This document shows, piece after piece, positions 11,493-23,399 of a DNA stretch of 64,000 bases. The position numbers and the translations under genes were made by a program. Below the pieces are notes generated by a model, which ran no database searches, had not been told where the DNA came from, and was given only the letters and a program-made list of their open reading frames with translations. The stretch is from Dryocosmus kuriphilus (lineage: Eukaryota > Arthropoda > Insecta > Hymenoptera > Cynipidae), in assembly GCA_038277395.1 (NCBI GenBank), contig CM076193.1, positions 117,830,133 through 117,894,132 on the forward strand, in the 5' to 3' direction. The stretch's first letter is position 1. The number at the start of each line of letters is the position of its first letter.

Positions 11493-12475
11493 AAATCTGC
11501 GATTCGAGAAATTGTGCGGGATTAATTCTGTTTTCCTTTTACATAAATCTTTTGCCCACTTTTATGTATAAATTCTGTATTATTTCTGAATATTGTCAAT
11601 TAGGTATCAAATTTTGTTGTTAGTAGTTCTCAGTCATATGAAACGATTGTGTGGTTCAGGCTGTCGATTTCAGAACCCGAATCGACCTTATGACACAAAC
11701 TCACTCAGGCATACACGCAAATTTTGTCTTTCGACAACTCGAACACCCAAATAAGTATCCTATTTCTCTGCACTCTAGTCTAGAATTAATTATAGAAGCA
11801 TTCATGTGATTAATCTGGTTGTCAGGTTGATTGGAATAATTACTCGGAGTCTCGTTTTGGTAGAGTTTGGTTGCCCGAGGCTGTTGCTTCTAATTAAAAT
11901 AGTGATTTTAGGTCTGCTTATATGAGAAATCTCATTGATGTGTTTCATATCTCTCATTAAACAATTGCTTAGAGTTCTTGGATGATAACGCTCTCATGAA
12001 ATTTTCGTTAGATGTAGAAATTCTTTTATTTCGATTTATTCCTGATAAAACTGTTATCATAAACTTTAACCATTTAAGCACAGTCACGATCCTTCGAAAG
12101 CTTTGGATGTCGGTAAGTGTCGATAACAGGAATCTGTCACTAAAGCAACTATTTGTGCCAGAAACCTATAGGGAAGACCAGGTTAATGTGGCGACGCGGG
12201 GCAAAGCTGTTTCCCAACGTAAATAAATCAAGTAGTGATTTAATGTTGTACAATTTTCTCGCTTTTAAATAACTCAGTTCTATACGGCGAATGCAAGGAT
12301 TCCTGAAATGTTGATAAAAATGAGGTCATAAGACAAATATTGCCGAAAAATGAAAAACAAGCTGGGGCAAAGTGGCGAATAATCATTTTAATTATTTTGA
12401 TTATGATATTATAAAGTCAACACTTCGTCCTCGGCATTTTGAAACAAGTTTTCAGTGAAAGTTATTGCCTTATAA
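11493..12475. other. No gene recognised
   Basis: AT-rich, apparently single-copy sequence. A frame of 82 codons at 11978-12226 has no recognisable domain and no supporting context. I do not call it a gene. Confidence 0.5.
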
Positions 12476-12551
12476 CACAGTGAGAAAAAAGTGGATTTTT
12501 TGGTTCGGAGAGTTCCAGAGGTGTTCCTGAACCAATTTTGAAGTTTCTTTC

Positions 12552-13659
12552 GGGTGAAGTTCCGAAAAGCGGTTACCTCCGATTTCGTTCAAGCTGCATA
12601 TACTTACGTATCTTTTATGCGCTGTTCACGATAATAATATTGAAAATTGGTGCAAATGAAATTTTCATGGTGAAAACCATAAAAATCCATCAAAATCATG
12701 GTTTTTACGTTTATCTCAATAAATACGCAGAATTTCGAAAAATATTTGGAACAAAAGTTGTAGCTAGTATAAAAATATATCTTTTCTGTATTATATACTC
12801 TAAAACCATTATCTTTCGAGAAAAAGAGGATCGCGTTGGAAAAACAAGAAAAAGAAGAAGAAAGTTATGGAAATGCGTTCAGTCACGCTCGTCCTCCCTT
12901 TCAAGGTTAAGTGGGAAGGAACTACACATTCACTGACAGGTCACGGAAATGCGTTCAGTCACACTCGTCTCCCTTTCCAAGCTTAAGCGGGGGGGGGGGG
13001 GGGGGGGGGGGGGGGGCTATTTATTCACTGACTGGTTACGGAAATGCGTTTGCCCCCCCCCCCCCCCCCCCCCCACAGGTTAAGTGGTGGGGCTACGCAT
13101 TCACTGACTGGTTACGGGAATGCATTCAGTCACGACCGTCACACTTTCCAAGGTTAAGTGGTGGGGACTACGCATTCACTGACAGGTCACGGAAATGCGT
13201 TGAGTCAGACTTGTCCACTCTTCCAAAATTAAGTCAGAAGGGGGGGGGGGGGGGTCTCCGCATTCAGTGGCTGGTCACGAAAATGCGTTTGGTCACGCGA
13301 GAATTTACCCCTTTTTTTTCTCACTGAAATATTTTATGTCACACTTCTAATCTTTTCGAATGTGTTTATCGGCGTTTTTCTCGGAAAATATTGGTCGTAA
13401 AGAAAATATTAATGAGATAAAAGATATGTATTTCAATGAGGTATATAACTTCTGTTTGAAATATTTTTCGAAATTCTGCGTATTTACTGAGATAAACGGA
13501 AAAAAAAACCTTGATTTTTACGGGGCTTTTATGGTTTTCCTCGTGCAAATTTCATTTGCGCTAATTTTCAGTATGATTTTCGTGATCAACGCTTCAAAAT
13601 ACGTAATTATAAGTAGTTTCAACGAAATCGGAGGTAACCGCTTTTCGGAACTTTATCCC
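12552..13659. mobile_element. Nested foldback element with minisatellite core
   Basis: The ends are inverted copies: left GGGTGAAGTTCCGAAAAGCG, right (reverse complement) GGGATAAAGTTCCGAAAAGC. The arms run about 300 bp each (12552-12850 and 13340-13659), sharing AAAACCATAAAA and AATACGCAGAATTTCGAAAA on opposite strands. Between them is a minisatellite with long G and C runs. Arms of the same family are seen at 20396-22612 and 45575-47930. The reading frames at 12538-12936 and 13360-13719 lie in opposite arms and are arm sequence, not genes. Confidence 0.7.
12868..13320. repeat. Minisatellite, about 75-85 bp unit, with G and C homopolymers
   Basis: About six diverged units, each with a core like ACTGGTCACGGAAATGCGTT followed by CAGTCAC and CCTTTCCAAGGTTAAG. 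Uninterrupted runs of about 28 G (near 12990-13016), 22 C (near 13053-13074) and 14 G (near 13240) replace the short GGGG of the unit. The frame crossing it encodes poly-Gly and poly-Pro only because of these runs. Confidence 0.8.
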
Positions 13660-14039
13660 TTTTTTTTTCAAATTAAAGCTTGGTATGTTTCCAACAGATC
13701 TTTGAATCTCGACTTTTGAATGAAAATTTCATTAATTTGTTATTTAAGTTATAAAATGTCAAAAAAAACCATAATTTTGCATATTTGAGCTACCTACTTT
13801 AAACTATTTATTGATATTTCCTTTAAAAAAACGTAGATAATTAGTTAATTTACTCTCACTGAATGAAAATTTACATTGTAGATAAAATTCCTTCACGTAT
13901 TTAATTTTCATTAAAAAATTAATTGATAAAACTGGTATTTGCTTTTTTTCCGGTATTTGGATGAATTATTTATACTGATTTCGTTATTAAATTATCTAAA
14001 ATTCATGATTAATTACTATCGAAAACTGAGCAATAATAA

Positions 14040-15040
14040 TTGTTTTCCTTATAAACAATTTTCATGAACAAATTCCCTTATATAGCATTTTTCACATAGA
14101 AAACTTTCATTTTCTCCGGAATTATTTGTATTCACCTTAAGAACAATATTTGGACACAATAGATTGACATTCAACAAAAATTTTAGTTTACATATACGTC
14201 TGTTATAAGCAAATGCACCTATTTGTAATTTTTTTAACATAGAATGTTTTTATTTCCTTCAAAATAATTTCTCTTTATCTCAAGAATAATATCTTGATAC
14301 GATATAATGCCATTCAACAAAAATTGTAACTTTTATAGACGGTTTTTATGAAGAAATTCAATTATTTATCGTCTTTAACATAATATATTTTTGTTGGCGA
14401 AATTATTTGCTTAAAAGAATTTTTAAAGGAGATAATAGCATTTTATTTAAAAATTGCTGAATATCAATCTTTTGTTTATAAATATTATTCCTGTGATGAA
14501 AATAAATTATTCCGCGCTGGAAAACAACTTCCTTGTTAAAAGTGCTAAACAAGTGAATTTTTTTCTAACAGTTGTTTATCAAAATTAGAATTTTTGTTAA
14601 GTGGCAATATATTGTGATAAGATATTATCTCTGAGTAGAAAAGAAATGATTTCACAGAAAATAAACATTGTCCTTTCTTAAAAAATGCCACATAAGTTTG
14701 TAACAATTGTTTAGGACAATTTTTTACAACAATTATAATTGGAATATATTGTATCCAGATAATATTCTTGAGATATAGAAGAATACTTAAGTAACAATTT
14801 TCTGTGTGAAAAAATGCTAAATAAGTGTATTTGCTTACAAATATTGTTTATAACAATAACAATTGTTGCTTAGTGGCAATATATTATGCAAAAGTATTAT
14901 TCTTGAAATGAAAAGAAATTATTGCCCAGAAAATAAAAATGTTCTATCTATAAATATGCCAAATAAATAAATTTATTTCTAACATCTGTTTACAAAAATT
15001 ACATTTTTTTAATGGCAATATATTGTATAAGTTATTAATT
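14040..15040. repeat. Tandem array, period about 138 bp
   Basis: The word GGCAATATATTGT or a close variant recurs at about 14603, 14741, 14874 and 15014, giving spacings of 138, 133 and 140 bp. Each unit also has a GAAAAGAAATTATT-like word, an AAATGCCAAATAAG-like word and a TAACAATTGTTTA-like word. More diverged units extend to the left, with TTCAACAAAAATT at about 14170 and 14312. The array is the centre of the outer foldback element. No coding sense. Confidence 0.7.
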
Positions 15041-15399
15041 CAAGTACGGAAAATACAGCAATTACGGGTTTTATCCATTAATTTGTCCATCAAAATCAAA
15101 GAAATGAAGGAATTTTATCTGCAATGTAAATTTCGATTCAGCGAGAGTAACTTCACCAATTCTATCCATTTCTAAGGAAACATTAGCAAATGGGGACAGT
15201 TAGAAAGCAAAAATATTGCAAAAATTTTTTGTGCATTTTGCAGCTTATATAACAAATCAATATTTGTATTAAAAAGTCGACTTTGACAGATATCTTGGAA
15301 ATATATTAAGCTTCAATTTGCAGAAAAAAAGCTTTAAAATAAGTTAAAAAATACCTCTCGAATTTTTTGATCCAAAAAATCCACTTTTTCCCCACTATG

Positions 15400-15818
15400 A
15401 CCCTAATCCCTCATATCCAGTAATTTTTTTGCGAATTGAATATCTCCTGTTCTTCTTTGGAGTGTTTCTAAGGCTGAGAACTTGGATAGTTAAACTTAAG
15501 TATAAGTAGGTCATTACATGTATTCCAATTCAAGTCTCGCTAATTAGGAATGAAAAATTGCAAAAAAGCTTGGAACATATGGGAGAGTAAAAGAGTATTA
15601 GTTTCCTTGTGTAGAAGGATAAGTTGTCAGAGAAATGTTGATCCTCAGAATCCTATATATATATTATACTCTGTGAAGGTACTTTCTAGTAAACATCGCC
15701 AGAAACTGTTTAATCTCAGTGCATTATTTATTATTAGCTGTACTCCAGCCTTTAAGGAGCTTCACCTGTCTCAGTCATGATGATACTGCTTTTTATGAGT
15801 GAATTATACTTGAGATCT
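15400..15818. other. No gene recognised
   Basis: Sequence between the foldback element and the LINE target duplication. A 76-codon frame at 15550-15780 shows no known motif. I treat it as chance. Confidence 0.5.
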
Positions 15819-18017
15819 CAATCATGTTACGAGCTGATGCCAACGTTGTATAAGATATATGTAACTATTCTAGCAGATAGGTTGAAGAAAGAAGTTGAGG
15901 AAAAAAGATAGTACCACCAAATCAAACAGGGCTTAGAAAAGGAATGGGAGTGATGGATAACATATATGTTTTAAATTATCTGGTAAATAGAAGAATAGAA
16001 AGAAAGAAAGGGAGAATGATAGCAATGTTTGTAGACTTAAAAGCGGCATTTGATTCCTTGGACAGAGAGGAGATAGAAAAAATGATGGTAAAAAAAGGCA
16101 TAAGAGAGGGTTCGGTAAGGAGAGTATCGGAAATTTTTAGGGAGACAAAAGGCAAGGTAAGGGTAGCGGATCGAGTAGGGGAAAGTTTTTGGTTAACGAG
16201 AGGAGTTAGACAAGGTTGTCCTTTGAGCCCGTTCTTATTTAAAATGTTGAAGCAGACTTGGAAGAGGAAATGAAGAGAAAAAGCTAAGGGGGAGTTAAGA
16301 GAGGAGGTGACAAAATTTATACTCTGGCTTACGCAGATGATATAGTAATTATGGCGGAAAATGAGGAGGGTATGGCGGGCCTAATTACCGTATTGGAGAA
16401 ATATTTAGACGGAAAGAAGTTGGTAATAAATGTGGAAAAGACGAAGATAATGAGGTTTAGAAAAGGAGCGGGTAGAAAAAAAGAGTGGACGGCAAGATGG
16501 AAAGGAGTAAAGATAGAGGAAGTAAAAGAGTTTAAATACTTGGGTTATATTCTACAAGTCAATGGGGATCACGGAGCGCACATAAAGAAAGGATAAAAAA
16601 AGCAGCAGGAGTAATGAAGCAGATTTAGGGAATCGGAAAAAGAAGGTTTAAAAAAGACTGGAGGAGGAGAGTATGGTTGTTTGATACGCTGGTGTGGCCG
16701 GTGTTAAGCTACGGAGAAGAGATATGGGGTTGGAAGGCAAGAGAAGATATTATGATGATACAAGAAAGGTATATAAAATGGACGTTGGGAGTAGACTGGA
16801 GGACACCAGGGTATATGGTGAGAAAAGAAGCACAAAGGGATAAATTGAGTACTAGAGTGGAAAAGAGAGCGTTGAAGTTTGAAGTGAAGTTAAAAGAGGG
16901 AAGGGGAGGAGAGTTAGCGAGGGAATGCTTAAGGGAGATAGATGAAAGAAGGGGAAGGGCGATAGAATTAACGAGATGGGAAGTGGAAAGAAAAGGATTC
17001 TTAGAAGATAGAGATATTGGAGCTGGACAGGAAATAAAATTTGAGGATTGGGATAAAAGAGATAGGCAAAAACAACTTAATGAAAGATGGGGGTCGATTG
17101 AGGAATCAAAATACAATAAGTGGTGTAAGGTGATAAAGAAGGAAGGACTACCAAAGTATTTGGAAAAGGGTTGGGGAGAGAGGAGATGGACGAGAATAGC
17201 TAGATTTAGGTTGGGAAACGAGGTAAGGGAAGGGAGATATTGGGAAGAAGAGGAGAATATAAAGTGCAGAATATGTCAGTGGGAAGAGGAAACGTGGAAG
17301 CATGTTTTAGATGGATGCAAAAGAGGGATGGAAGAGAAAGGAAGCTGACAAGAGAATGTGGAAGAGATATTAGGGGAAGAAGGTTTGGGGGAAGAATGGA
17401 TGAAGAGTTTAGAGGGTGCTAGAGCGATGAGTATGAGTGAAGTGAAAGAGTAAGTGTGAGTAGAGTAAAAGAGTTAAAGAGTAAGTGTGAGTGGAGTAAA
17501 AAAGTAAAAGAGTTATTGTGAGAGGAGTGAAATAGTGGAGTGAAATATTTAGAAACATTAGATAGAATGAAAGTGAAAAAATGGAAATGGAAAGCGCATA
17601 GAAGCGTTAAGAATATAGAAATGATAATAATTGTATAAGTAATGCAAATTACGACTGCGATTTTTGCGTGCGATATTATTATTTTGATAATACGATAATT
17701 TCGATAATTCTGGTAGATTTAGTTGCGCTCGCCCACATGACTCGTTTGCACACATGCCTTGTTCGATCACATGCCTCGTTCGCTCACATGCCTCGTTCGC
17801 TAACACGATCAATAACCTGATAATTAGTTTTTAGTTGCGATAGAAATATAAATTATTAATATATTAGAGAAATAAGGAAAGTCTATGTAGTGGTATTAAA
17901 TGTAAATAGTAATTTAAGTATTTAAAAAATGTAAGAGTGGAATAAGGAAAAAACGGAGGCCATGTAAACCCTCAGGGGAAACATTATCAATAAAGAAGAA
18001 GACAATCATGTTACGAG
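15819..18017 (+). mobile_element. 5'-truncated LINE with 15-bp target duplication
   Basis: The 15-bp word CAATCATGTTACGAG occurs at 15819-15833 and again at 18003-18017, directly flanking a LINE fragment (15834-18002). This is a perfect target-site duplication and fixes both ends. The fragment begins inside the reverse-transcriptase domain and ends in an AAGAAGA-type A-rich tail. Purine-rich composition distinguishes it from its surroundings. Just after the coding part there is a GAGTAAAAGAGT reiterated stretch (17450-17530). Confidence 0.93.
15834..17453 (+). pseudogene. LINE reverse transcriptase, C-terminal two thirds, broken
   Basis: Starts in LMPTLYKIY, continues through PPNQTGLRKGMG, then DLKAAFDSLDR (motif A with its Asp), TRGVRQGCPLSPFLF and LAYADDIVIM (catalytic motif C, near 16325). 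The thumb region contains EKTKIMRF and EFKYLGYI. The C-terminus has a zinc-binding Cys-x2-Cys-x8-His-x4-Cys motif near 17270 (CRICQW, then H and C). Breaks: frame changes near 15930, 16243 and 16590; stops at 16285, 16626 and 17346. The frame then closes at 17451. The resemblance is to LINE families I associate with ants and wasps; I cannot name the clade with certainty. Confidence 0.88.
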
Positions 18018-20339
18018 ATTACTTTCCAAATTCTCATCTTATAAGAAATCTTCTTTTCTTCTTTTCTTCTTGAATTTTCCTGTTAATGCTTATTCCTTAA
18101 AACTTATCTGTTTGAAGAAAGTTTGAAAAACATTTTCAGAAAGTTTTCGTTTCCGAGATAAGAATGTGGTATCAGTATGTAGTGCACGTAACATAATGAC
18201 TCCCAGGAAAGTCTTTACGGTCCCCTTTAAGGTCCTCTTTTCAGATACCCTGAACCCTACTGGAGGAGTTTCATTGATACCAGGGAAAGTAAATGATTTC
18301 CATTAATTTCCATTTATTGCCACTCGAATTTTAATTGAATGGATGATAAAAAACAAATTCCGATGTTGGAAATGCATTCTTTCTCTAGGGTTCTTTTAAG
18401 AAAGAGCAGTTGACTTAAGCTCTTAGAGCAGGGTGATTTCTTTTTAAAGGGAGTTTGAAATTCTTATTGGAAAAGGGAAGAAAGTTTTATAAATGATCTT
18501 ACGAATTCTGCTTCGTAGGCTTGTTGAAATACTAAAGATTTACATTTGAATAAAAGTTTCATATATAAATGTGGTGACAAGGGTTCTTATATAAGTTGTC
18601 ACTATTTTCATTTAATCTTTTCCGGATCACTCTTTATCAATTGCAACTATTATTATTAACATTATTGAATATATTTAATAATATTTATGCTTAATTCTGT
18701 TGGCATTGATACTTTCGTTTTTATTTACTTTTGAAATTGTTATTTTTTGAGGTTTTTTATATTGTAAAGTGACAGTTGTTTCAAAATTGACATTTTAATT
18801 ATTTATTCTTTATAATATTTTGATAATTCTAATTATTTTATTAATAATTTGCAAATCAAAGTGACCATTCAAATATCCGAAACTTTATGTTCATTTCCTG
18901 CTATCCTCAGGTTTTCAAACATTTTCCCCGGTCAATTCAAGTTTAAGATGCAAGTACTCAAAACTGAACAGTTTTTAATTTTCTAGCCCTAAAATTAGAT
19001 AGTATTCCAAAATCATATCTAAAATTTTAAAATGGATAATTTAAAATTAAAAGCATTTGATATTGAACGATTAAAAAAAAGTGAACGTTCAAAATAGTAG
19101 GTATAATTTTAAAGTAAAACCCTTAATAGTGACTAAAGAATTTCAAATTGAAAACATGATTGAAATTGAACAATTTCAAACTAAAACTTGTTCACATTCA
19201 TAGTAACTGATATTACATACAATTTCTATGTGAATTCTTCAAGAATGTGATGTCATGTTGGAAGTTTTGAAACTTTCAGAGTTAAATTATTTGAAAGTGA
19301 GACTTTCTTTTTAACATAATTGGAAATAAAATCGTTAAAAATTCAAAAACCTATAGTTACAAGAAAATTTCAATGTTAAACCTTTGAAATATCTTCTTTC
19401 ATGAATTGAAGAACTGAAGCGCTTGAAATTGAACAATTATTATTATTCATTGAATCCTTCCAGATATGCAATTTTATTTATAATCATTTATAAAATATCC
19501 AATATTCTATACTTTTAAATTCAAATTATAAAAGTTGATTTGTTTCAAGTTCAAAATTGAATAATTTGGAACGAAGTCGTTTTTTACTATACAATTTTGA
19601 ATTAAAAGAACTTAGAATTGAGTAATTTTACGTGCATGTTGCAATAACTCACATTGCCTGGCTTAAATTTAAGATTTACAAATGCTACAGCTTCAAAATT
19701 AAAGTCTTAATGGCTGCAAAATTTTAAATTTAGGCGTTCAAAGTTATATGGTTTCAATTTCAAAATCATTCAAAATTTTAAAATACCAAATTTTATACCT
19801 GAATATAAGTTTAATTTTCAAATTGAAACAATTGGAACAAAAAGCGTTTAGAATGAAACAACCTTGAATTAAAAGATTTTAAAACTGAAAAATTCAAATT
19901 CCAATTCTTCAAAATAAGAAATAATTTAAATCGTACATTTTTGAGTGGAAGACAAGTAGATGAAGATTGATGTATTTGTACACTGAAACACAAACTGAAA
20001 TAATTTTAGTTGGTCCTAAGTATTTAAATCATAAAATTTATAAATTTGACAATTTAAGAAACGAACAATTGCAACCCAAAGCATTAAAAACGAAATAATT
20101 TTGAATTTGAAATGCTGAGAATTGTATACCTAATATCAAATTTTGAGCCTTCGAACTTTTGAAGCACAAATTTTTGGTTTAAAAAGAAATGACAACTAAG
20201 CAAGTAAAAAAAAAAACATTATTAACAGTTTATATTTTACGCATTTTTAATTTTTTTTCGAGACATGATTTTAGTCTTGAAAATAGCGTACGGGACCGTC
20301 AATTAGAAAGACTAAAATATTTTTCCAAAATATAGGATC
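18018..20339. other. AT-rich low-complexity sequence rich in TTCAAAATT
   Basis: About 2.3 kb with no gene. From about 18880 to 20200 the words TTCAAAATT and AATTTTGAA and their variants recur irregularly on both strands, as they also do at 34860-35230. This suggests a very old degenerate satellite. The frames here are short and show no motif. Confidence 0.5.
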
Positions 20340-20529
20340 AAAAAATAATAAAAGTATATACAGTTTTTTGTGTTTATTTAAGGAATATCATAAAATTGAC
20401 CAAAAATGCTCAGATAAAAATTGTAATCTTTCGAAAAATACACATATTATGTTCAGCACATTTTTGCTCCACGACTGAAAGTTTTCGAGAGAAAATGGAC
20501 GATGAATATGGGTTGAGGTGTGTGGGTTG

Positions 20530-21010
20530 GGAAGGCACCCCAGTGCCTGGTCACAGAAATAGTTTCAGTCACACCTCTAATAATTTCTAGTGTTTTGCGA
20601 GGGGCGGAAAGTCATCCCTGTGACTGGTCACAGAAATACTTTTAGGCAGCAAGATGTCTCTCTGGATAGTTACAGAAATACCCTCAGTTACACCCCTGCC
20701 CTTTCCCAGTGTTTTGCGGGGGGCGGAAAGTCACCCTTGTGACTGGTCACCGAAATACTTTTAGTCACATCCCTACCCCTTTCCCGTGTTTTGAGGGTCA
20801 GGAAGGTACCCCTGTAACTGCTCACAGAAATACCTTCAGTCACACCCCTACCCCTTCCCAGTGTTTTGCGGGGGCATAAAGCCACTCCTGAGACTGGCCA
20901 TAGAAATACTTTCAGTCACACCTTTAGCCCTGTATGGTGTTTTGCGGAGGGTGGGAAGGCGCCCTTGTTTCTGGTCACAATAATGCTTTCAGTCACACCT
21001 CTACCCTTTT
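20530..21010. repeat. Minisatellite, about 82-87 bp unit
   Basis: About six units, each with a core like GACTGGTCACAGAAATACTT, then CAGTCACACCCCTACCC and CAGTGTTTTGCGGGG. The core is the same as in the minisatellites at 12868-13320 and 47315-47620. Frames on either strand across this block are repeat translations. Confidence 0.8.
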
Positions 21011-21144
21011 CCATTTTTTTTCGGCTATTGTATTTATCGTCTATTTTCTCGAAAAGTTTCAGTCGTAGAGTATAAATGTACCAGAGTATAAATGTTTCGA
21101 AGGTCTACAATTTGTAAATGAGGAACATATGTCAATTTTATATA

Positions 21145-22432
21145 CAAAGTGTGATCAAAAAGTAAGGTGACTTTATTTTTATCAAAAAATATTTATTTAT
21201 TCATCAATATTGATGTTGTCGCCTTCAAAGTAATCCCCCTCGGATATAATACATTTGTGCCAGCGCTTTTTCCAATCCTCAAAGCATTTCTGATAAGCAC
21301 TTTTTGGTATAGCCTTCAGCTCTTCCAGCGATGCGGTCTTTATCTCCTCAATCGTCGCAAAACGCGGTCCTTTCATGAGTGTTTTCAGTTTTTGAAACAG
21401 GAAAAAGTCGCAGGGAGCCAAATCTGGTGAATACGGTGGCTGAGGTATGATTATGGTGTTGTTATTGGCCAAAAAATTACGAACAAGCAATGACGTGTGA
21501 GCTGGCGCATTATCGTGGAGCAATAACCATGACTGGTTTTTCCACAATTCCGGACGTTTTTTTTTTTCCTATTGCTTCACGCAAACGGCGCATAACTTCA
21601 AGTAATACTCTTTATTAACTGTACGACCTTGTGGTAAGAGCTCCTGATGTACTACGCCATGATAATCGAAGAAAACGGTAAGCAAAACCTTGATACTTGA
21701 TCGAACTTGGCGTGCTTTTTTTGGTCTTAGTGATCCAGAATGCTTCCACTGGGACGATTAAGCCTTAGTTTCGACGTCATAACCATATACCCATGTTTCA
21801 TGATCTGTTATGATCCTTTTGAGCAAGTCTGGGTCGCAGTTGACGTCATTCAACAGCTCCTGAGCGATGTTCACGCGACGGTTCTTTTGGTCAAAATTTA
21901 GCAATTTCGGAACAAACTTCGCTGACACACGTCTCATGCCCAAAATATCCACTAAAATTGCTTGGCACGAGCCAAACGAGATACCGACATCATCATCATC
22001 AACTTCTCTAATGGTAATTCAACGATTCGCCAACACTATTTTCTTCACTTCTTAAACGCTTTCATCAGTTGTTGACGTGCTGGGACGTCCAGGGGGAGCT
22101 TCGTCATTAACATCTTCTCGGCCTTCCCGAAAGAGCTTGTACCACTTATAAACATTTTTTTTACTCAGAGTACACTCACCGTATGCCACTGTCAACATTT
22201 CAAGTGTTTTGGAGCACTTAATTCCATTTTTTTCGACAGCAGAAACTCGCCGAGCACGCAAAACACTTCTAACCTTTATGTTTCTCACAAACAAACAAAA
22301 AATGCTATATAGATGAAACTGTGCACATATGTTTGGGACGAGTGTACCAACATAAGAAAAAAAGAAAACAAGTATCGACTGGATGCATCCCGCGAAATTC
22401 AAGAAGTCACCTTACTTTTTGATCACACCTCG
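21145..22432 (-). mobile_element. Mariner transposon, copy 1
   Basis: 1288-bp element. The inverted ends read CAAAGTGTGATCAAAAAGT (left) and CGAGGTGTGATCAAAAAGT (right, reverse complement), continuing as AAGGTGAC. TA flanks both sides (21143-21144 and 22433-22434). It shares termini and transposase with the copy at 24861-26171 but lies in the opposite orientation. It sits inside the right arm of the foldback element, so it came later. Confidence 0.95.
21197..22227 (-). pseudogene. Mariner transposase, copy 1, dead
   Basis: Reading leftward: helix-turn-helix region with NVYKWYKLFREG and GRPSTS, then LGMRRVSAKFVPKLL, then DHETWVYGYD, then HDNAPAHTS and YSPDLAPCDFFLF. The last two Asp residues are separated by 34 residues, as in DD34D mariner transposases. 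At the first catalytic site the usual GDE is DHE, so the first Asp is lost. A 37-bp deletion relative to copy 2, between two copies of AAAAAATGGA, removes the N-terminal codons. In-frame stops lie at the VKK and ITIRE boundaries and after ETKA, and another precedes EKKKRPELW. It ends in NINIDE at 21197. Confidence 0.9.
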
Positions 22433-22612
22433 TATTTACTGAAATGAAGGCAAAAAACATGAATCTTTTTAGTTTTTGGAGTTTTGACCCTTGGTGATGT
22501 CATTTGCGCCAATTTTCATGGTGATATTTGTAATCAGCGAGTAAAATTACAGAAGTACACCAAGATTCAAAGCAATCCGAGGTATCGCTTTTTCGGAAGT
22601 TTATCCACTTGA

Positions 22613-23399
22613 ACAATAAAGACTTCAGAAACGATGTACATGAATAAAAATAAAAGTCATACTATCTCCGTGTCTACGTTCACCGAAATACTGCGAACGC
22701 AGAACAAATATTTTCGGTGAAATAATAATGAAGCAAATCAGTTATAATTCTCCGAATATTATTGAAGTCATACTTGAATGTATGTGCGTAACGCAAACTG
22801 CACATAGTGACCCTAAATTTCAGGAGATATTAGCTTGGATCACGCCTGGCTTGGTTTATGGCAGATGAAAAATTAATTAATGGCGAGAACGACGTCTCAG
22901 GGTAAAACGAGCAACTTGGGTGGGCTTTACTTAAATTTTTCATGTAAACGTTGACGCACAAAAGAGTGAGGCTGTAGAGACATGCACAAGGTTTTCCATG
23001 GTTGGTTTAATTTTCTTCTTCGCGGCCACCAGTGGTACGAACACCATTATGCACTCCGTCGAACCGCAGACTAATACCCTCGTTAATCATTCCGGGACTA
23101 CGTCGGGATGTCGGGACTCTCGCCCTGCTCGTACGACCAACGCGGGTGAATGTAGCACCGATGAATTCACCCTTGATGGGATTTTCAGAGAGAAATTCAA
23201 GGCTGATAGTTTTTTAATCTGAGACTGGATGTTGGTTGAGAGAACTTGATCTAAGATTGATATTATAGGAACTGTTTAAATAGAGCTATCTTCCTAATGG
23301 ATCCTTCCTTAAAAGTTTAAGCTGCTTTCTTAATTTCTTAACTTTTGCTGTTCTTGTTGATCGAATGCGACCTGGGACTCAGTAAGTATCCCACGCAGA
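22613..23399. other. Apparently single-copy sequence, GC-richer patch at 23000-23215
   Basis: No transposon feature is visible. A patch of about 215 bp is clearly richer in G and C than its surroundings and has two overlapping open frames (22998-23222 and 23032-23217). Neither product shows a domain or signal I recognise. It could be a diverged exon, a regulatory patch, or an old repeat. Confidence 0.35.

Larger units (their letters stand above)
12476..15399. mobile_element. Outer foldback element carrying a nested foldback element
   Basis: The left end CACAGTGAGAAAAAAGTGG is an inverted copy of the right end at 15399 (reverse complement CATAGTGGGGAAAAAGTGG). The left arm matches the reversed right arm for about 75 bp, is cut by a second element (12552-13659), and resumes at 13660, where CAAATTAAAGCTTGG matches the inverted sequence near 15310. 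The arms continue to about 13930 and from about 15050. The centre (14040-15040) is a tandem array. Without the insert the element is about 1.8 kb. No transposase is seen, so it would depend on proteins supplied elsewhere. Confidence 0.65.
20340..22612. mobile_element. Second minisatellite foldback element, interrupted by mariner
   Basis: The right terminus at about 22584-22612 (CGCTTTTTCGGAAGTTTATCC) matches the right end of the nested element at 13659. A partial left arm is at about 20396-20510, with TTTCGAGAGAAAATGGA opposite TCTATTTTCTCGAAAAG near 21040. Between the arms lies a minisatellite (20530-21010). The right arm is split by a mariner at 21145-22432. The left terminus itself is not recognisable, so that end is approximate. 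Confidence 0.55.

Noticed and set aside
11978..12226. Possible small gene of 82 codons
   Set aside because: No domain, no codon bias visible by eye, no splice or promoter context; chance frames of this length are expected.
12868..13320. CRISPR-like regular repeats
   Set aside because: Units are diverged and directly adjacent with no unique spacers, and the genome context is eukaryotic.
12538..13327. Two overlapping frames encoding poly-Gly and poly-Pro stretches
   Set aside because: They cross foldback arms and minisatellite units, and the homopolymers come from G and C runs.
16709..17116. Minus-strand Ser/Leu-rich frame of 135 codons
   Set aside because: Antisense of the purine-rich LINE reverse transcriptase.
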